Part shown: positions 23,945 through 35,693 of the stretch, piece by piece
Layout of the letters: each line of letters begins with the position of its first letter
How positions within the stretch are numbered: the stretch's first letter is position 1
DNA from: Mucor racemosus
Lineage: Eukaryota > Mucoromycota > Mucoromycetes > Mucorales > Mucoraceae
Assembly: GCA_027405735.1 (NCBI GenBank)
Contig: JAPEHQ010000001.1
Coordinates: 2,356,001 to 2,420,000, forward strand
Reading direction: 5' to 3'
DNA: 64,000 nt
Made by a program: the position numbers and the translations under genes
The notes under the pieces: model-generated
What the model saw: only the letters and a program-made list of their open reading frames with translations
Database searches by the model: none
Told to the model about the DNA's origin: nothing

Positions 23945-24215
23945 TCAAAATGTAAAATAAGGCCTTAGTTGTTGTACAAATTGGCAACCCATTATAAAAA
24001 CGGTTAGATAAAGTATATTGTAGATTGCTGGATTTGGTTGAATATAGGGATCAGGAAGTATAAGGTCGTATACATGATCTTGAGATTCAATGACTGGACT
24101 TTGGATGTCCGTTGTTTCAACAGTAACAGTGTCTGTAGCACCTATTGATCAACTGAGATGTCAGTTTTCAGACATGTAAAATGAAATGATTTGTATGCAA
24201 ACCTTGAAAAAACAT
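23945..24215 (-). CDS. Small membrane-anchored protein (69 aa), two exons
   Basis: Exon 1 is only 13 nt (24203–24215: ATGTTTTTTCAAG) and exon 2 is 23945–24141; the 61-nt intron has GTTTGC…CAATAG borders. The joined frame is 210 nt including the stop. The product has a soluble acidic N-terminus (MFFQGATDTVTVETTDIQSP), then LILPDPYIQPNP, and one hydrophobic segment near residues 43–60 (AIYNILYLTVFIMGCQFV), ending QQLRPYFTF. That is the layout of a small tail-anchored or mitochondrial membrane protein. It lies between COX4 (208 bp downstream) and the coiled-coil gene (175 bp upstream), all on one strand. I do not recognise the family, and the model needs transcript support. Confidence 0.5.
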
Positions 24216-24390
24216 TATAAAACGAAGCGGTAAAAAACAGAATGAAAGCCAACATATTTTGGATATACAACTAGTGAAATTTTTTATTTAATTTTTATTC
24301 ATATTTATAAGTTTGAAATGCTTTTTGTTCGATATATTTAGAAAATGGTGCAGACAAGACACACAAACAAAATTTCCATTTTTGAGTAAT

Positions 24391-26262
24391 TTATTGTTGT
24401 CTTGCATTTAATTTTTCTTCCAACGCCCTGATCTTTTCTTTTAATGGAAGTGAAATTTCGTCAGCTGTCTGTTTTACTAATAATGAAATAGAGTCAAGCA
24501 TTGCGGGATTTAATGCTGATGAATTTTGTTCTGATGATTGTTGCGGGATTGATGGTAATTCTCTTGATTTGATAGCTTGAGCAGTAGTAAATGGATCGAC
24601 CAAGTATGCGATAAATGTTTCATGGTTACTATAAATTAGTTAACAAACAAATATCAAATAATTTGATATTCCAACTTACAGTAACTTTTCCTCAATTTTC
24701 TTAAATGCGGCTTCCAATCTAGTTGGGAACGTTTCATCTAAAACTGTATCTTTGCATTGTAAAATAAAATCAAGTAATTTTTGATGTTTTGTTTCCATTT
24801 CATCCACTCTTTTTATTACCGCCTTGTTACTGTATTCATCGCCTGAATCAATTACATCGTCTTCCGTACGAGGTCTTTTCCTGGACACTGCTGTTGAATT
24901 ACTGGAGGCAGCAGCAGCAGACTCTTCAATTTCCTTGGCCTTGACAGTCATCACAGTCTCCATCATCTTAATATTGTTGTGCATTAATTGTATATTTTTC
25001 TGCAATTCTTCCATGTGATTAATTGCGGCCGCTTGGCGAGCGTTCATAACCTCTGTGTCGGTTGGTGTTAAGTTTTTATCTATTAAATTATTTAAAAATG
25101 CTCTGGTGGAAAAGCCCTGTGTTTTAAGGTCATTAATTTCTTGAGTCAGGTCGGCAATTATCTTTCTAACAGTTTCTGATAGTGGTGCCTGCTCAGGACT
25201 TAAACTTTGAATTGCTTGATATTCTGGTAATGTCGAAATAATTGATTTGAGAGCATCAGGGGTTAAATGAGCTTGCAGTTCGTTTTTGACAGTTTCAGCT
25301 ATTTTTTCAGAGATGTTTCCATTATTTTCCTGTGATGCAAGTCCTTTATTTGCTGCCTCGAATTCTTTCAAATGATGTTTAAATTTTAAATCAACATTCT
25401 CCAAAACTCGCTGTTGAACTCGTTCTGCTAATGCTTCAGGATTGACATCCTGCAAAGTTTCATTTACTTTAGTTGACAGATATTCAAATTGCTGTACAGT
25501 GACAGTCTTGAGTGATGCGATTTGTTTCTTTTGCAATTCAACAATGTGTTCCTTAAATGCGTCAATAGTTCCTTGGATATTAGTTTTCTCGGTTCGATCC
25601 ATCTTTGTTTCGTCGATATCCATCAAATGTTGCCTAATTTCAGCAAGTTTCTTCTCGAATCCACCTGTAAGAGCTGTTCCAAAGTTTTTCAATGATGTTC
25701 CCATGAATGATTTTGCTGTTTCGACACCAGTATCAGATTTTTCCATGAGGAATTGTAGAATGTCCTGAAATCCCATGATTACATGATTTTCTGCAGTATG
25801 CATTCTAAAGTAAAATCGAATAATGAGCTTCTTGAAAATAAAACCATGTTGTAGACTTACTCTGTCTGGTTTCTTTCTATATCTCTTTGTAATTCTTCAA
25901 TAGTTCGATCTAATCCAGATAAAATAAGTCGATCGAAATATCATCAAAAACATATTTAAAGACTACATACTCATATTGAGCAAACCAGCAGAATTGTTAT
26001 TAGAATCTCTAGATAACTGATTTCTAATTGTCAACAAAGATTGCAGTTTGGTGTTCAAATTCTTTATTTCGTTTGCTATACGCGTTGAATCATAAATGTG
26101 CCTGTCATGTAATCACAAAAAAAAAGAAGTTAACATTGACATCGTTTTTTGAGCCATCAATTTGTTGTATATTTACGTAAGACTTTCTTGCAATTTGATT
26201 TCAATGAAAGCTTTGGGATCATTCACCCCATTATTTGCTTTGACCATCTCTTGCCCAGCCAT
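24391..26262 (-). CDS. Coiled-coil protein with NLS-like motif (542 aa)
   Basis: Five exons: 26177–26262, 25971–26101, 25861–25909, 24680–25804, 24391–24628. The start is the ATG opening MAGQEMVKANNG. Heptad-rich segments fill most of the protein (for example LDRTIEELQRDIERN-like at residues 75–95, TIDAFKEHIVELQKK, INHMEELQKNIQLMHNNIK, KEKIRALEEKLN at the C-terminus). A basic cluster SRKRPRTEDD lies about residue 400 and could be a nuclear localisation signal. No catalytic or known structural domain is recognised. A long coiled coil of this kind suggests a scaffold, tether or nuclear structural role, but this is inference only. Confidence 0.8.
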
Positions 26263-27476
26263 TTTGTATTGATGTAAAGATAGGAAAGAAAGCAAAGATG
26301 ATTGTCGAAAAAACTGAAGATCCTACTTGATAAAAACTTGATTAGCGAGTCACCTGTAAGCCATATTGCAATCAAAATTTATGCTTATTGATTAACATAC
26401 TTTATACTAGTGAATAAAAAGCAATAGCTTCATTCAATAAATTACCTTGTCAGCATTATAACGTGTTGCCAAGCTCACTTGATTTCATGTAATCTTGGAT
26501 TTTTGCACTCAAATTAAGGACGCAATGTCAAAAATTGCGCTAATGAAGATATGCTGAATGCATGTTTTTCAAGGGATTTTTCTCATGTTTCTCAAAACCC
26601 TTGATAATGTTTGCTGCATTTAATAATGCGTAAAAGATGTCAAATTTATTAGATATATTTTTTCTTCTTGAATACATTGGCTAAAAATATGTTTTCATGT
26701 CAATAAAACTCGTAAATCTCCTATTTGGAAAACTGACACGCGGGATTTAAATGTGCACAACATTGATCCAACATCGATCCAGCATCGATCCAACATCACC
26801 TTCTACAACAGCTCTGCATGGTTTAAAACGTAACGGAAGAGAAATATTTAGTAAAATTAGGGTTTATCTAACGGTTGTAATTTGTCAATAACAGTAAATC
26901 TAGGCATAGTTTGCGCATTATGTCCTTTTTTGTGTTGTGGATGCAGTTATTACTTATAATGCACTCAAATGTCTGACTTTGATCATGTCCTAGCATTCAC
27001 ACGATTTAAGCTTTCAATGCTCTGATATATACGAGCAGAATACTATTTTACTGAAAAAAATATAAATGTGTCTTGGATTCGATGTATAAAGAGAGCTCTC
27101 CTGCTTTCGCAGCATTTAAATGTCCTGATCATCAATGCTCCAGAAATTTGTAGAATACATTCTAGACATTTCTATCACAAATTCTTACCGCAATTGCTTG
27201 ATATCGACATTAATTAACAAAACTACATTATTAGCTATTAAAATTAACCTAAAATAATGGTGTTATAAAATGATAAAGAGAGGGTTGAACATGTTGTTAT
27301 GCAATGAATATCTTTCATGAAGTCTATTCTAAAGCATGCGTAATGACCACCAGTCACGATAAAAGCATATTGCGTACTTGAATTCAAGTATAAATGATGA
27401 TATTCAAGTATACTTGTCTTCCTTTCTCTCTCTACAAGTACGATAACAATAAAAGATTCGAGCGTATCACTAAAAA
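26263..27476. promoter_or_regulatory. Divergent intergenic region of coiled-coil gene and NPL4
   Basis: About 1.2 kb between two divergent starts. It holds a short 11-bp tandem array (26759–26800) and otherwise AT-rich sequence. No other element can be supported. Confidence 0.4.
26759..26800. repeat. 11-bp tandem array (AACATCGATCC ×4)
   Basis: Units read AACATTGATCC, AACATCGATCC, AGCATCGATCC and AACATCACC. The ATCGAT core is self-complementary. It lies about 500 bp upstream of the coiled-coil gene and 680 bp upstream of NPL4, so it could be a cluster of binding sites or a simple repeat. Confidence 0.7.
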
Positions 27477-29753
27477 ATGGTAAACAATCGCACTTATAGT
27501 TCCAATTAAACATGTTAATCAATATGAACTCAAACAAATTTATCCTTGTTTTATGCTAAAATAGTTGCTTCGTATACGTTCAAAAGAAGGTATGAACAGA
27601 GTTCAGGTAGAAGGCGATGAAACTTTTGGAGATTTAGCTCAAAAGGTAGCCGAAATCCTAAAAATTCAAGACATTTCTACCGTTGCTATGGGAAAAGACC
27701 CTAATCCATCTACTGCTGCTGCTTTATCGCAGTTGGCTGATAAAACAATCAACGAAGCAGGTTTAAAGTAAGCTTGATAATCATTAATCTTTTATTTTGT
27801 TTTCTTATTCATCAAATATATAGGCATGGCGATATTGTTTATGTGAGCTATGTTGAGCCTCAGGAACCTCAACACGATCTTGTAAATAACGATTCCGCCG
27901 AAATTAAGCCCAACAATGTCAAACAAGATGAAGTAGATGACTTTTTAGAAAAGCAAAGAGGGTTAATTGATCGTAAAAAAGATTCTAAATTGTAAATAAT
28001 TACATCGAAATCAGTGATATTACAATAGACTAACAATTTAATTTCCTTATAGCTGTCGCCATGGTGCCAATGCTATGTGCGATTACTGTATGCCATTGGA
28101 GGTAAATTACATAATCTGATATCATTTATATCCAGCATTAATCTTGTCATCTTTAGCCTTATGATGCCACCTACCTTGAAGAAAACAAAATCAAACACAT
28201 GTCCTTTCACGCATATTTACGCCAAATAAATGCAGCACAACAATCAAAAAATGTCGCAGCATCTAGCAACAGTGTACCTCCTTTAGAAGAACAAAATTTT
28301 AGGGTTAAAGTACCATGTTCTGGTGGTCATGCTCCATGGCCCGAAGGAATCTGTACAAAATGTCAGCCTAGTGCTATTACACTTCAGAGACAAGTAAGTA
28401 TATTTTGGAACGGAGTGGAATTAAATCAGCATTAATAGTTGATTTATAGACATATCGTATGGTAGATCACATTGAATTCTCATCAGCATCATTGATTGAA
28501 TCCTTCTTGAATTACTGGCGTTCATCTGGATCTCAACGATTTGGATATTTATACGGTCGTTATGAACCGTATCTTGAAGTACCTTTAGGTATCAAAGCAG
28601 TAGTTGAAGCAATTTACGAGCCTCCTCAGGAGGATCATTCAGACGGTATTAAATTAACATTACCATGGGAACAAGAGGCAAAAGTAAATCAAGCAGCTGA
28701 AGCATGTGGATTAGTTCAGGTCGGCATGATCTTTTCAGATTTGATTGATGATGGAACAGGAAATGGTAGTGTTGTTGCTAAACGTCATGTCGGTTCTTAT
28801 TTCTTGTCTTCTTTGGAATGTGTTTTTGCAGCCGAGATGCAACGTCGTCATCCCAATTTGAGTAAACAATCAGTTTCTGGTAAATATAGCTCCAAGTTTG
28901 TCACTTGTGTCATCTCGGGTGATACTGAAGGAAATATTGATGTAAAGGCGTATCAAGTTTCCGATACATTGACTGCACTGCAAGAAGCTGAAATTATAGA
29001 GCCTAGTAGAAAACCATCAGTGATGCGTGTCAAGGATAGTATCCCACACGAACGTTATGTTCCTGAAGTGTTTTATAAATTCAAAAATGAGTATAATGTC
29101 GTTGTCAAACAACCTGCCAAACCCACTTTCCCAGTAGAATATCTTCTGGTCAATGTAAGTTAACAATAATACAATGGGTTGGAATAAAAATGTTCTGATA
29201 ATGTATTGATCATCCTAGGTTACTAATGGTTTCCCTCATAACCCATCACCGCTATTTAATGCTGAATCTACCTTCCCTGTAGAGAACAGAGAAGGTTTAT
29301 CACATCAAGATGTCTCTGCACTTTCAAAATGCATCAATTCTGCACATACACCTGACCAATTAAAGAAGGTTTTATCTGATTTCCATGTTTTATGTTATAT
29401 TCAATCCACAGATACCTTTTCACCCGAAGAATTTAAACAACTTTGTCAATTGGTTACTAGCACAGATGGAAATTTGGATGAATTAAATCACATGAACGGC
29501 TGGAATACTCTTCAAATGGTTCTGAAAGAAGCAGGTAAGGCGGTCAAAAAATGTTTTGAATTATGGTTTAATGACTAATTTGATTTGAATATTATTAGAA
29601 GGAAACACTAGAGCCAACTCACAAACTACAGGATCTTCTTCGGTTGGCGGATCTGCAGCAGCTGCTGCTCCTATCAGTTGCAGACATTGTACTTTTACTA
29701 ATCCTCCTGGTATTGAGAGCTGTGAAATGTGTGGTTTACCATTATCTGGTTAA
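27477..29753 (+). CDS. NPL4: NPL4, Cdc48/p97 ubiquitin-recognition cofactor
   Basis: Eight exons give 611 residues: 27477–27479 (ATG only), 27565–27767, 27824–27991, 28053–28101, 28157–28393, 28450–29154, 29219–29534, 29599–29753. The N-terminus LLRIRSKEGMNRVQVEG…GLKHGDIVYV is the ubiquitin-like Cdc48-binding domain. The zinc region follows (FCRHGANAMCDYC, residues 125–137; then IKHMSFHAYL). The MPN-like pseudo-JAMM core follows (GYLYGRYEPYLEVPLGIKAV; VGMIFSDLIDDG). The C-terminus is a RanBP2-type NZF finger (C588, C591, C602, C605) with T592–F593 and M604. With Ufd1 it feeds polyubiquitylated proteins to Cdc48. Confidence 0.95.
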
Positions 29754-30421
29754 ATGCAATATAACAAGGGATGTTTCTGTTGCCCATTTCTTTTTTTTTT
29801 TCTATATTTCCTTGCTCTTTCACAGTTACCGCCTAATAAAAATGTATACTTTCTTTCTGCATTATACCGTCTTTAATTGTATATTATTGTCGACCTTTTA
29901 TTGTAGAAAATATTGCGTTATAGTATGACTGAATCAATTGTGTTGAGTATCTCTATCGTTGAATCCATTCTGAAAGTTTTACAATTTCAATTGCATTGTA
30001 GTAGCGTAGTCGATTGTGATTTCACTCCCCGAACATTTTCCTGTTGTGGGATCCGTTCTGTGATTTTTCGGAGCATTTTGACATCCAAAAAACTTAAAAC
30101 CTTTCCCCTGGGACAAATTATTATATAAACATGAATGTCTTCCATAAGCCTTCCGGTAGGTATTACTGTGTTCTATTAAATGGTATTACTTTCAACAAAT
30201 TTGCTCAATTCAGTGACGAGATAAAGCGCTGAAACCTTCAATACGTTTTTACAAGGGAACTCAAAATTCTGCATAATAAAACTCAAAACAAGCATTTTGA
30301 TATGAAAAACACAGCTTTTCCAAACATTTTTCATTATAATGTATTATAGTAAAAGTTTTCGTTTTCCTGATAAAAAATGCGATTTTCTATTTTTATCGTT
30401 TGAGTCCCTATGGTTGTAGGC

Positions 30422-30448
30422 AAAAATTGATGGTTTCCATCAATTTTT
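30422..30448. repeat. Perfect 12-bp inverted repeat, 3-nt loop
   Basis: AAAAATTGATGG – TTT – CCATCAATTTTT. It stands in intergenic AT-rich DNA far from both gene ends, so it is neither an obvious terminator nor a promoter site; it may be the centre of a decayed palindromic element. Confidence 0.7.
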
Positions 30449-31053
30449 CATGATCCAAAAAAAAGTCATGCAAAATGTCTAAAACTGATATATAATATTA
30501 TTTTTTAACGTAGAATATGATTCTGCTTGATTTTAAACCCGAAAATGGCCATAAAGATGACTTTTCAGGCCACCAAAAAATTGACTTTTGTAGTATATTT
30601 AGGATTTAAAGATTTTCTACTCCAAAATGAGCTTTCAAATATCCAATCTTTAAATTGTAGTATATGAGCGTAAGCTAGGCGTAAACGAAACAGTTTTTTT
30701 CTTGTTCAAATGTGTCTCTAAACATGTTGAAAAGCAGGGTTACGTTCTGAGTATATTTGCTGCCAAACTATAAACGAAGCATCAAAACTATTGGCTTTAC
30801 AAATTTATCTATACAAGATTAAATGTTGTAAATGCGCACTATTTATATGATCATATTGTGCAGAAGAAACCAAAACTAGATGTTCAAATGTAACCATCAA
30901 GTGGAAAAAAATAGGCACTATTGAGCGCAGCAATTACAAAAATATATTATGCAATTTAAATTAGTACAATTAATCGTTGTGGCTTTGACATGGTTCCATG
31001 AATAAAATCGAAAGGTTGATCGAAATACTATTTTCAGGAAACAACGGAAATAA

Positions 31054-31073
31054 GGGGGGAGGGGGGGGAGGAG
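31054..31073 (+). other. G-rich tract
   Basis: Two long G runs (6 and 8) joined by single A, then GGAG, in a window that is otherwise strongly AT-rich; about 410 bp upstream of the Sec7–PH gene. A related GGGGGGAGGGGG tract is in the second intron of the gene at 51943 (about 52903–52914). Confidence 0.6.
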
Positions 31074-31481
31074 ATGATGAGCAATATAAGATTTATAAAG
31101 GGAGTTTTAAAGGAGTACATCAGCAGTAGATGAATGACAAAACTAATACATTATTCAATTTGGCATAATCAAAAATCTGCATCAATTGAATAAAGAATAT
31201 TTGTGGGATAATGTTGATATATGCTAAATGCTACACAATGAATAGTAAATATATATGAATATTTTGCATGTGTTTGAATTCCAATTACAATGAATGTATG
31301 CCAGATTGTTGACTTTGTAACACAAAAGCTTTGTTGTCCCTCCAAACGCAATTTAGTAAGATTTCTTTGTACTCCCAGGTCATTTATATCTTTGTCTTAT
31401 TTTCTCTTTCACATTGTTTATCTTGTATTTTTCTTTTTTTCTTAAAAGTGTTATTTATATAGATATATTGAGTGTGCAATT

Positions 31482-34400
31482 ATGAGCAACAATAGAAGAA
31501 GATCCATGTCAGTTTCGACAGTACCTTATTCTTCTCAATCAGATACAACTGCTTCAATATCATCGTCATTATGGAATAGTAATAAATCGACTAAAAGTAA
31601 TTTTTTATCTCGGTTCAAGTCACCAAATGCAACACCACCTACCATAGTAACGCCATCAAAGTCAACATCTACGAATATACCGGCGAGTTTACCACCTATC
31701 CATGGGCAACAAAAGATCAAACGAAAGCCAATTGTGTCTCAGCAGACATCTGGATTATCTGCTTCTTTATCCCCAACGACTACATCCTCAGGCACAACAA
31801 CAGCAACATCAAGAAAAAAGTATGAGGCACTGTTGGGAATTCGAACCGAGGATTTGATTTCAGAGAATTTAAACTCAAAAAAGGTTAGCTACCTTGCACA
31901 CAGTTGTTGAAACCCTTATTTTGTTCAACAATGATAATCTAATTTTACGCATTGTATAATAGAAATCGAATGGAAATAATGTCACTCAAACTGCAAAGGG
32001 ATTTGGAAATATATTCAAAAAGAAAAGAAGTAAATCATTAGATAAAAAAGTGAATGGAGAGAATATCAGCGCATTATTTTATAATACACATAAACAACAG
32101 CCTCAAGAAGCGATCGATCCAAGTGCATATGGCAGTAATAAAATCAATGTATCTTTGCAACAGGGAAATTACGTATTACCCCCAATTTCTCAAAAGCAGC
32201 ATCATGTTGAACGACAAGAAAATGCATTAAATACATTAAATAACACTAAAATTATTTATACATCTCCTATCAAAACCCCTATCGTGAACCAGAGTATGGG
32301 TGATAAGCCTGTAATTTTGGCCAACAATCATGTATACAAACCTCAATATCATCAATACGAAGTAGGTGAACAACCATCGGCATATAGCAGATCAAAGGCT
32401 GTCAATGATCAGCTTTCTACACCCAACCCACCTATGAATGATGCGGCAAGATGGTCAACTGCATCTACACAAAAGTCGACAGGTTCTTGTTCGATTTACA
32501 GCACATTTGAATCCGAATCTATTTATGGTGCTAACGATTCTTCGGACAATGTAAATAATACTGCAAATACAAGTGTTCAATTAGAACAAGGAGATGAGTC
32601 ATCAAAGCCCGAATCAATCAATGCAGATTATTCGCAAGCTACTGATCTTGTATCTATAGTTGCTAGCAATGTGCAAACTAGAAATCCAGCTCGCTTAGTT
32701 GTCGAGAAACCAGCAGTACATGAAGATATTGAAGATGAGAATGATAGTTCTTACGAAGATGACGATGATCTACATGACAAAGATAGCGATTACTCTATAA
32801 ATAGACAAAGCGATCTGTTTGTTGATGCGACAGATATTTCATTAGAGGAATTGGAAAGAGAAAAGATAGAAGCTAGATTATCAAAAAGATTGAGCGGAGG
32901 ACATTTTGGAAGTGCTGGAGGATTAATGATAAGCATATTGGCATCTTCATCAACCGAGACAAAAGCACAACGAAGAACCAGTAGACCACCACCAGAAGAT
33001 GTAGTACAATCAATGATGAATTGGAAGAGACACAGTGGACATGGCACTACAAAATACGTTATGCCAGATCAGCAACCACCACAACAACATGCAAACGAAC
33101 AACAATCCAATAAATCAACTGTCATTGACGATAAGGACATTTCTCCTTCTCCTCTTCCTCCAACTGTGCCTGAAAAATATACTCAACCTGTAATGCCTCA
33201 AAGACCTTTACCACCAAATCCGAATATATTGCTCACAACTACTCAAGAAGCTGAAAACGAGGGCGATGATGATGAAGAAAAAGAAAAGAGTATACCTATA
33301 GAAAGCATTGAACCAGCAGAACACTCTGATGATCCAAAACAATGTGCATCTCGATTATGGGATGAAGATGAATCTTTTGTACAACGAGAAAGAATTGCGG
33401 AATGGCTTGGCCAAAGGTACAATTATTTCAAGATACGATATGCGTAGTAAAATTAACTCGCTTTTACCACAAAAATAGTAAGGAATTGAACGCAAACACA
33501 TTGTATGAGTATTTGAACTATTTTGATTTTGCGACCATGAGATTGGATAGTGCATTCAGGTACCAATTTATACTATTTAAGATATTATGTACTTTGTGTA
33601 TTGAATTATGTAAATTTTTTTAGAAAAGTTTGTTCCAAATTATACTTTCGTGCTGAGGCACAACAAATTGATCGTATTCTTGAAGCATTTGCCAAAAGAT
33701 ATTGGCAGTGTAACCCAAAAACCATTTTCGGGAGTGCAGGTTAGTAATTTTTTTTTTTAAATGGGACACAAAATCATCGGCATGGTACAGAAGAAGTAAA
33801 AAACTTAAATTGTCTTTCCAATCTAGATATCGTTTACGCTGTAGTCTACTCCTTATTATTACTAAACACTGACCTACATGTGGCTCAAGGCAATTACACT
33901 CGAATGACAAGACAAGCTTTTGTTAAGAATACAATGTCTACTATTAATGATCAACAGAAAACCGACCCTAAATGGGCTGCAAAGAAACCTAATTTCATGT
34001 TGGCATGGGAAGCTCATATCGAAGCTTATCTGAAAGATATGTATATATCCGTAAAGAACTATCAAATCTTGCAGCCAATGCAAAATAATATGGATGATGA
34101 TGGATTTAATGTGATTGAGGACAACTCTTTCCTGTCCGTATCTACATCAACAAGCAACAAAAGAATGAGCATTATGGGCGGAAAACGCATGATTGATATT
34201 AAACGTAGTTTGAACACAATGATACACAAATCTTCTTCAACTCGTGAAAGTATGCTATTCCTAGATGAACCTTCAGTAAGTTATACAATGCCAAAATGTT
34301 GATTTCATTTCTAAGAATTTTTGTAATCTAGCCAAGAAAGAGTTCTAGTTCCAATACTCGACAACAACAATATCCTACTTCTCCTCATAGTAGCAAGTCT

Positions 34401-35693
34401 ATTCATAGTACTAGTCGCAGAAATTCTTTTTCTTCAAGCCATTCTACTTCTGGTACATTGTCACCTAAACCTACAATTTCTTCTAATGCATCACAGCTTT
34501 CACCTAATCAAAGTCATATGATGAACTTTATGGATACACACGCTGCTGATCTCTTTGCTAATCGACCACCTTATTTGAAAGAAGGTGTGGTTATGCGAAA
34601 GCATTTATTGGAAAGTGCCAACCAAAAAGCAAAGCATCGTGAGTGGCGAGAATGTTTATTGGTGGTTGGTCAAGGAGAATTGAAAATGTACGGTTTACAA
34701 TCCGAAAATGCTAGTGATAGCAATTCTATATCGTCTGGTAGACGCAATGTCCTAAGAGCAAGTAGCGCAAGTTTTGCAAATTTAGCAGACACTCTATCAA
34801 AGAATTACCAGAATGTTACCAACAATGGAGGTACGAGCAATTCAAATGTGTCACTTTCCTATGGAGATGTTGCACAGAACAATTCTCAACGTTGGGCAGT
34901 ATGTAGCTTATTATACTTTTTATTCTATTCATGTAATTAACCACAAATATCTATTTAGACTTATTCTCAACTTATTGGTTCAGTTGAACTAAATCATTCT
35001 TTATCCAACGCACTTCCCCCACCTGGATATAACAAATCAAGACCTCATGTATTCGCCATTCAGGAACCAAATGGTGGTGTTTACTTGATCCAAGCAACAT
35101 CAAATGAACAAGTGGTTGAATGGGTGTCTACATGCAATTATTGGGCTGCACGCCAAAGTAAAGAACCATTGCAAGGCGGTGTCGGTAATTTAGAATACGG
35201 CTGGGGAAGTTGTTTGGATGATGTTATACTGGATCTAGACGCTGTAGAAAGTGGAGAAAAAATTACTGGCAAGTATATTCATGATCCCGATGCTATAAAT
35301 TTATCGCATTGGATACCACCTGCTCCTACAATGGTCTCAAGTATATTGGATGAAAAGGCTCAGTTTGAAAGTCTGCAAACCTACGTTAATCAATTAAATG
35401 AAGAAATTAATGAGCATCGAGAAATCAAACAAAAGATCATAGTCAAGGTGAGAAAAATACGACTTTCAATATTATGCTTTAGCAAAATTAATTTCTTTAA
35501 TTCTATTTAGTTTCAACAAAAAGGACAAAACCATTCAAGAGCATTTGCCAATTGGGAATCGAAATCAAAATACATGTTGCATGAAATCATCAAATACCAA
35601 AATTACTGTGATTCTTTGGAAAAGAGTATACAAAGCAGAGAGATTGAAGAAGAAGACGCAGCAGCAAGAGAATCGAATCCAGTAATAAACTAA
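31482..35693 (+). CDS. Sec7–PH Arf guanine-nucleotide exchange factor (Syt1-like)
   Basis: Eight exons give 1246 residues: 31482–31883, 31963–33416, 33479–33559, 33624–33739, 33827–34275, 34332–34898, 34959–35447, 35511–35693. The N-terminal ~590 residues are Ser/Thr/Asn-rich and probably disordered, with basic SRRKKYEALLG-like and KKKRSKS patches and an acidic run. The Sec7 domain follows (RIAEWLGQSKELNA; FRAEAQQIDRILEAFAKRYW with the glutamate finger near residue 656; AVVYSLLLLNTDLH). A PH domain starts near residue 914 (YLKEGVVMRKHL) and ends near AIQEPNGGVYLIQATSNEQV. The C-terminus is a coiled coil. The order matches fungal Syt1-type Arf GEFs acting in Golgi/endosome traffic. Confidence 0.9.

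Larger units (their letters stand above)
29754..31481. other. Intergenic with hairpin and G-run; no gene recognised
   Basis: About 1.7 kb. Frames of 60–94 codons have no domain. The first ~150 bp should be the NPL4 3' UTR. A perfect 12-bp hairpin (30422–30448) and a G-rich tract (31054–31073) are listed separately. The T/C-rich end (31385–31450) looks like the leader of the Sec7 gene. Confidence 0.45.

Noticed and set aside
24231..24255. Longer start (MLAFILFFTASFYNVFSR) for the small membrane protein
   Set aside because: It enters the splice junction in the wrong phase and ends at a TGA after a few codons; the ATG at 24215 keeps the frame.
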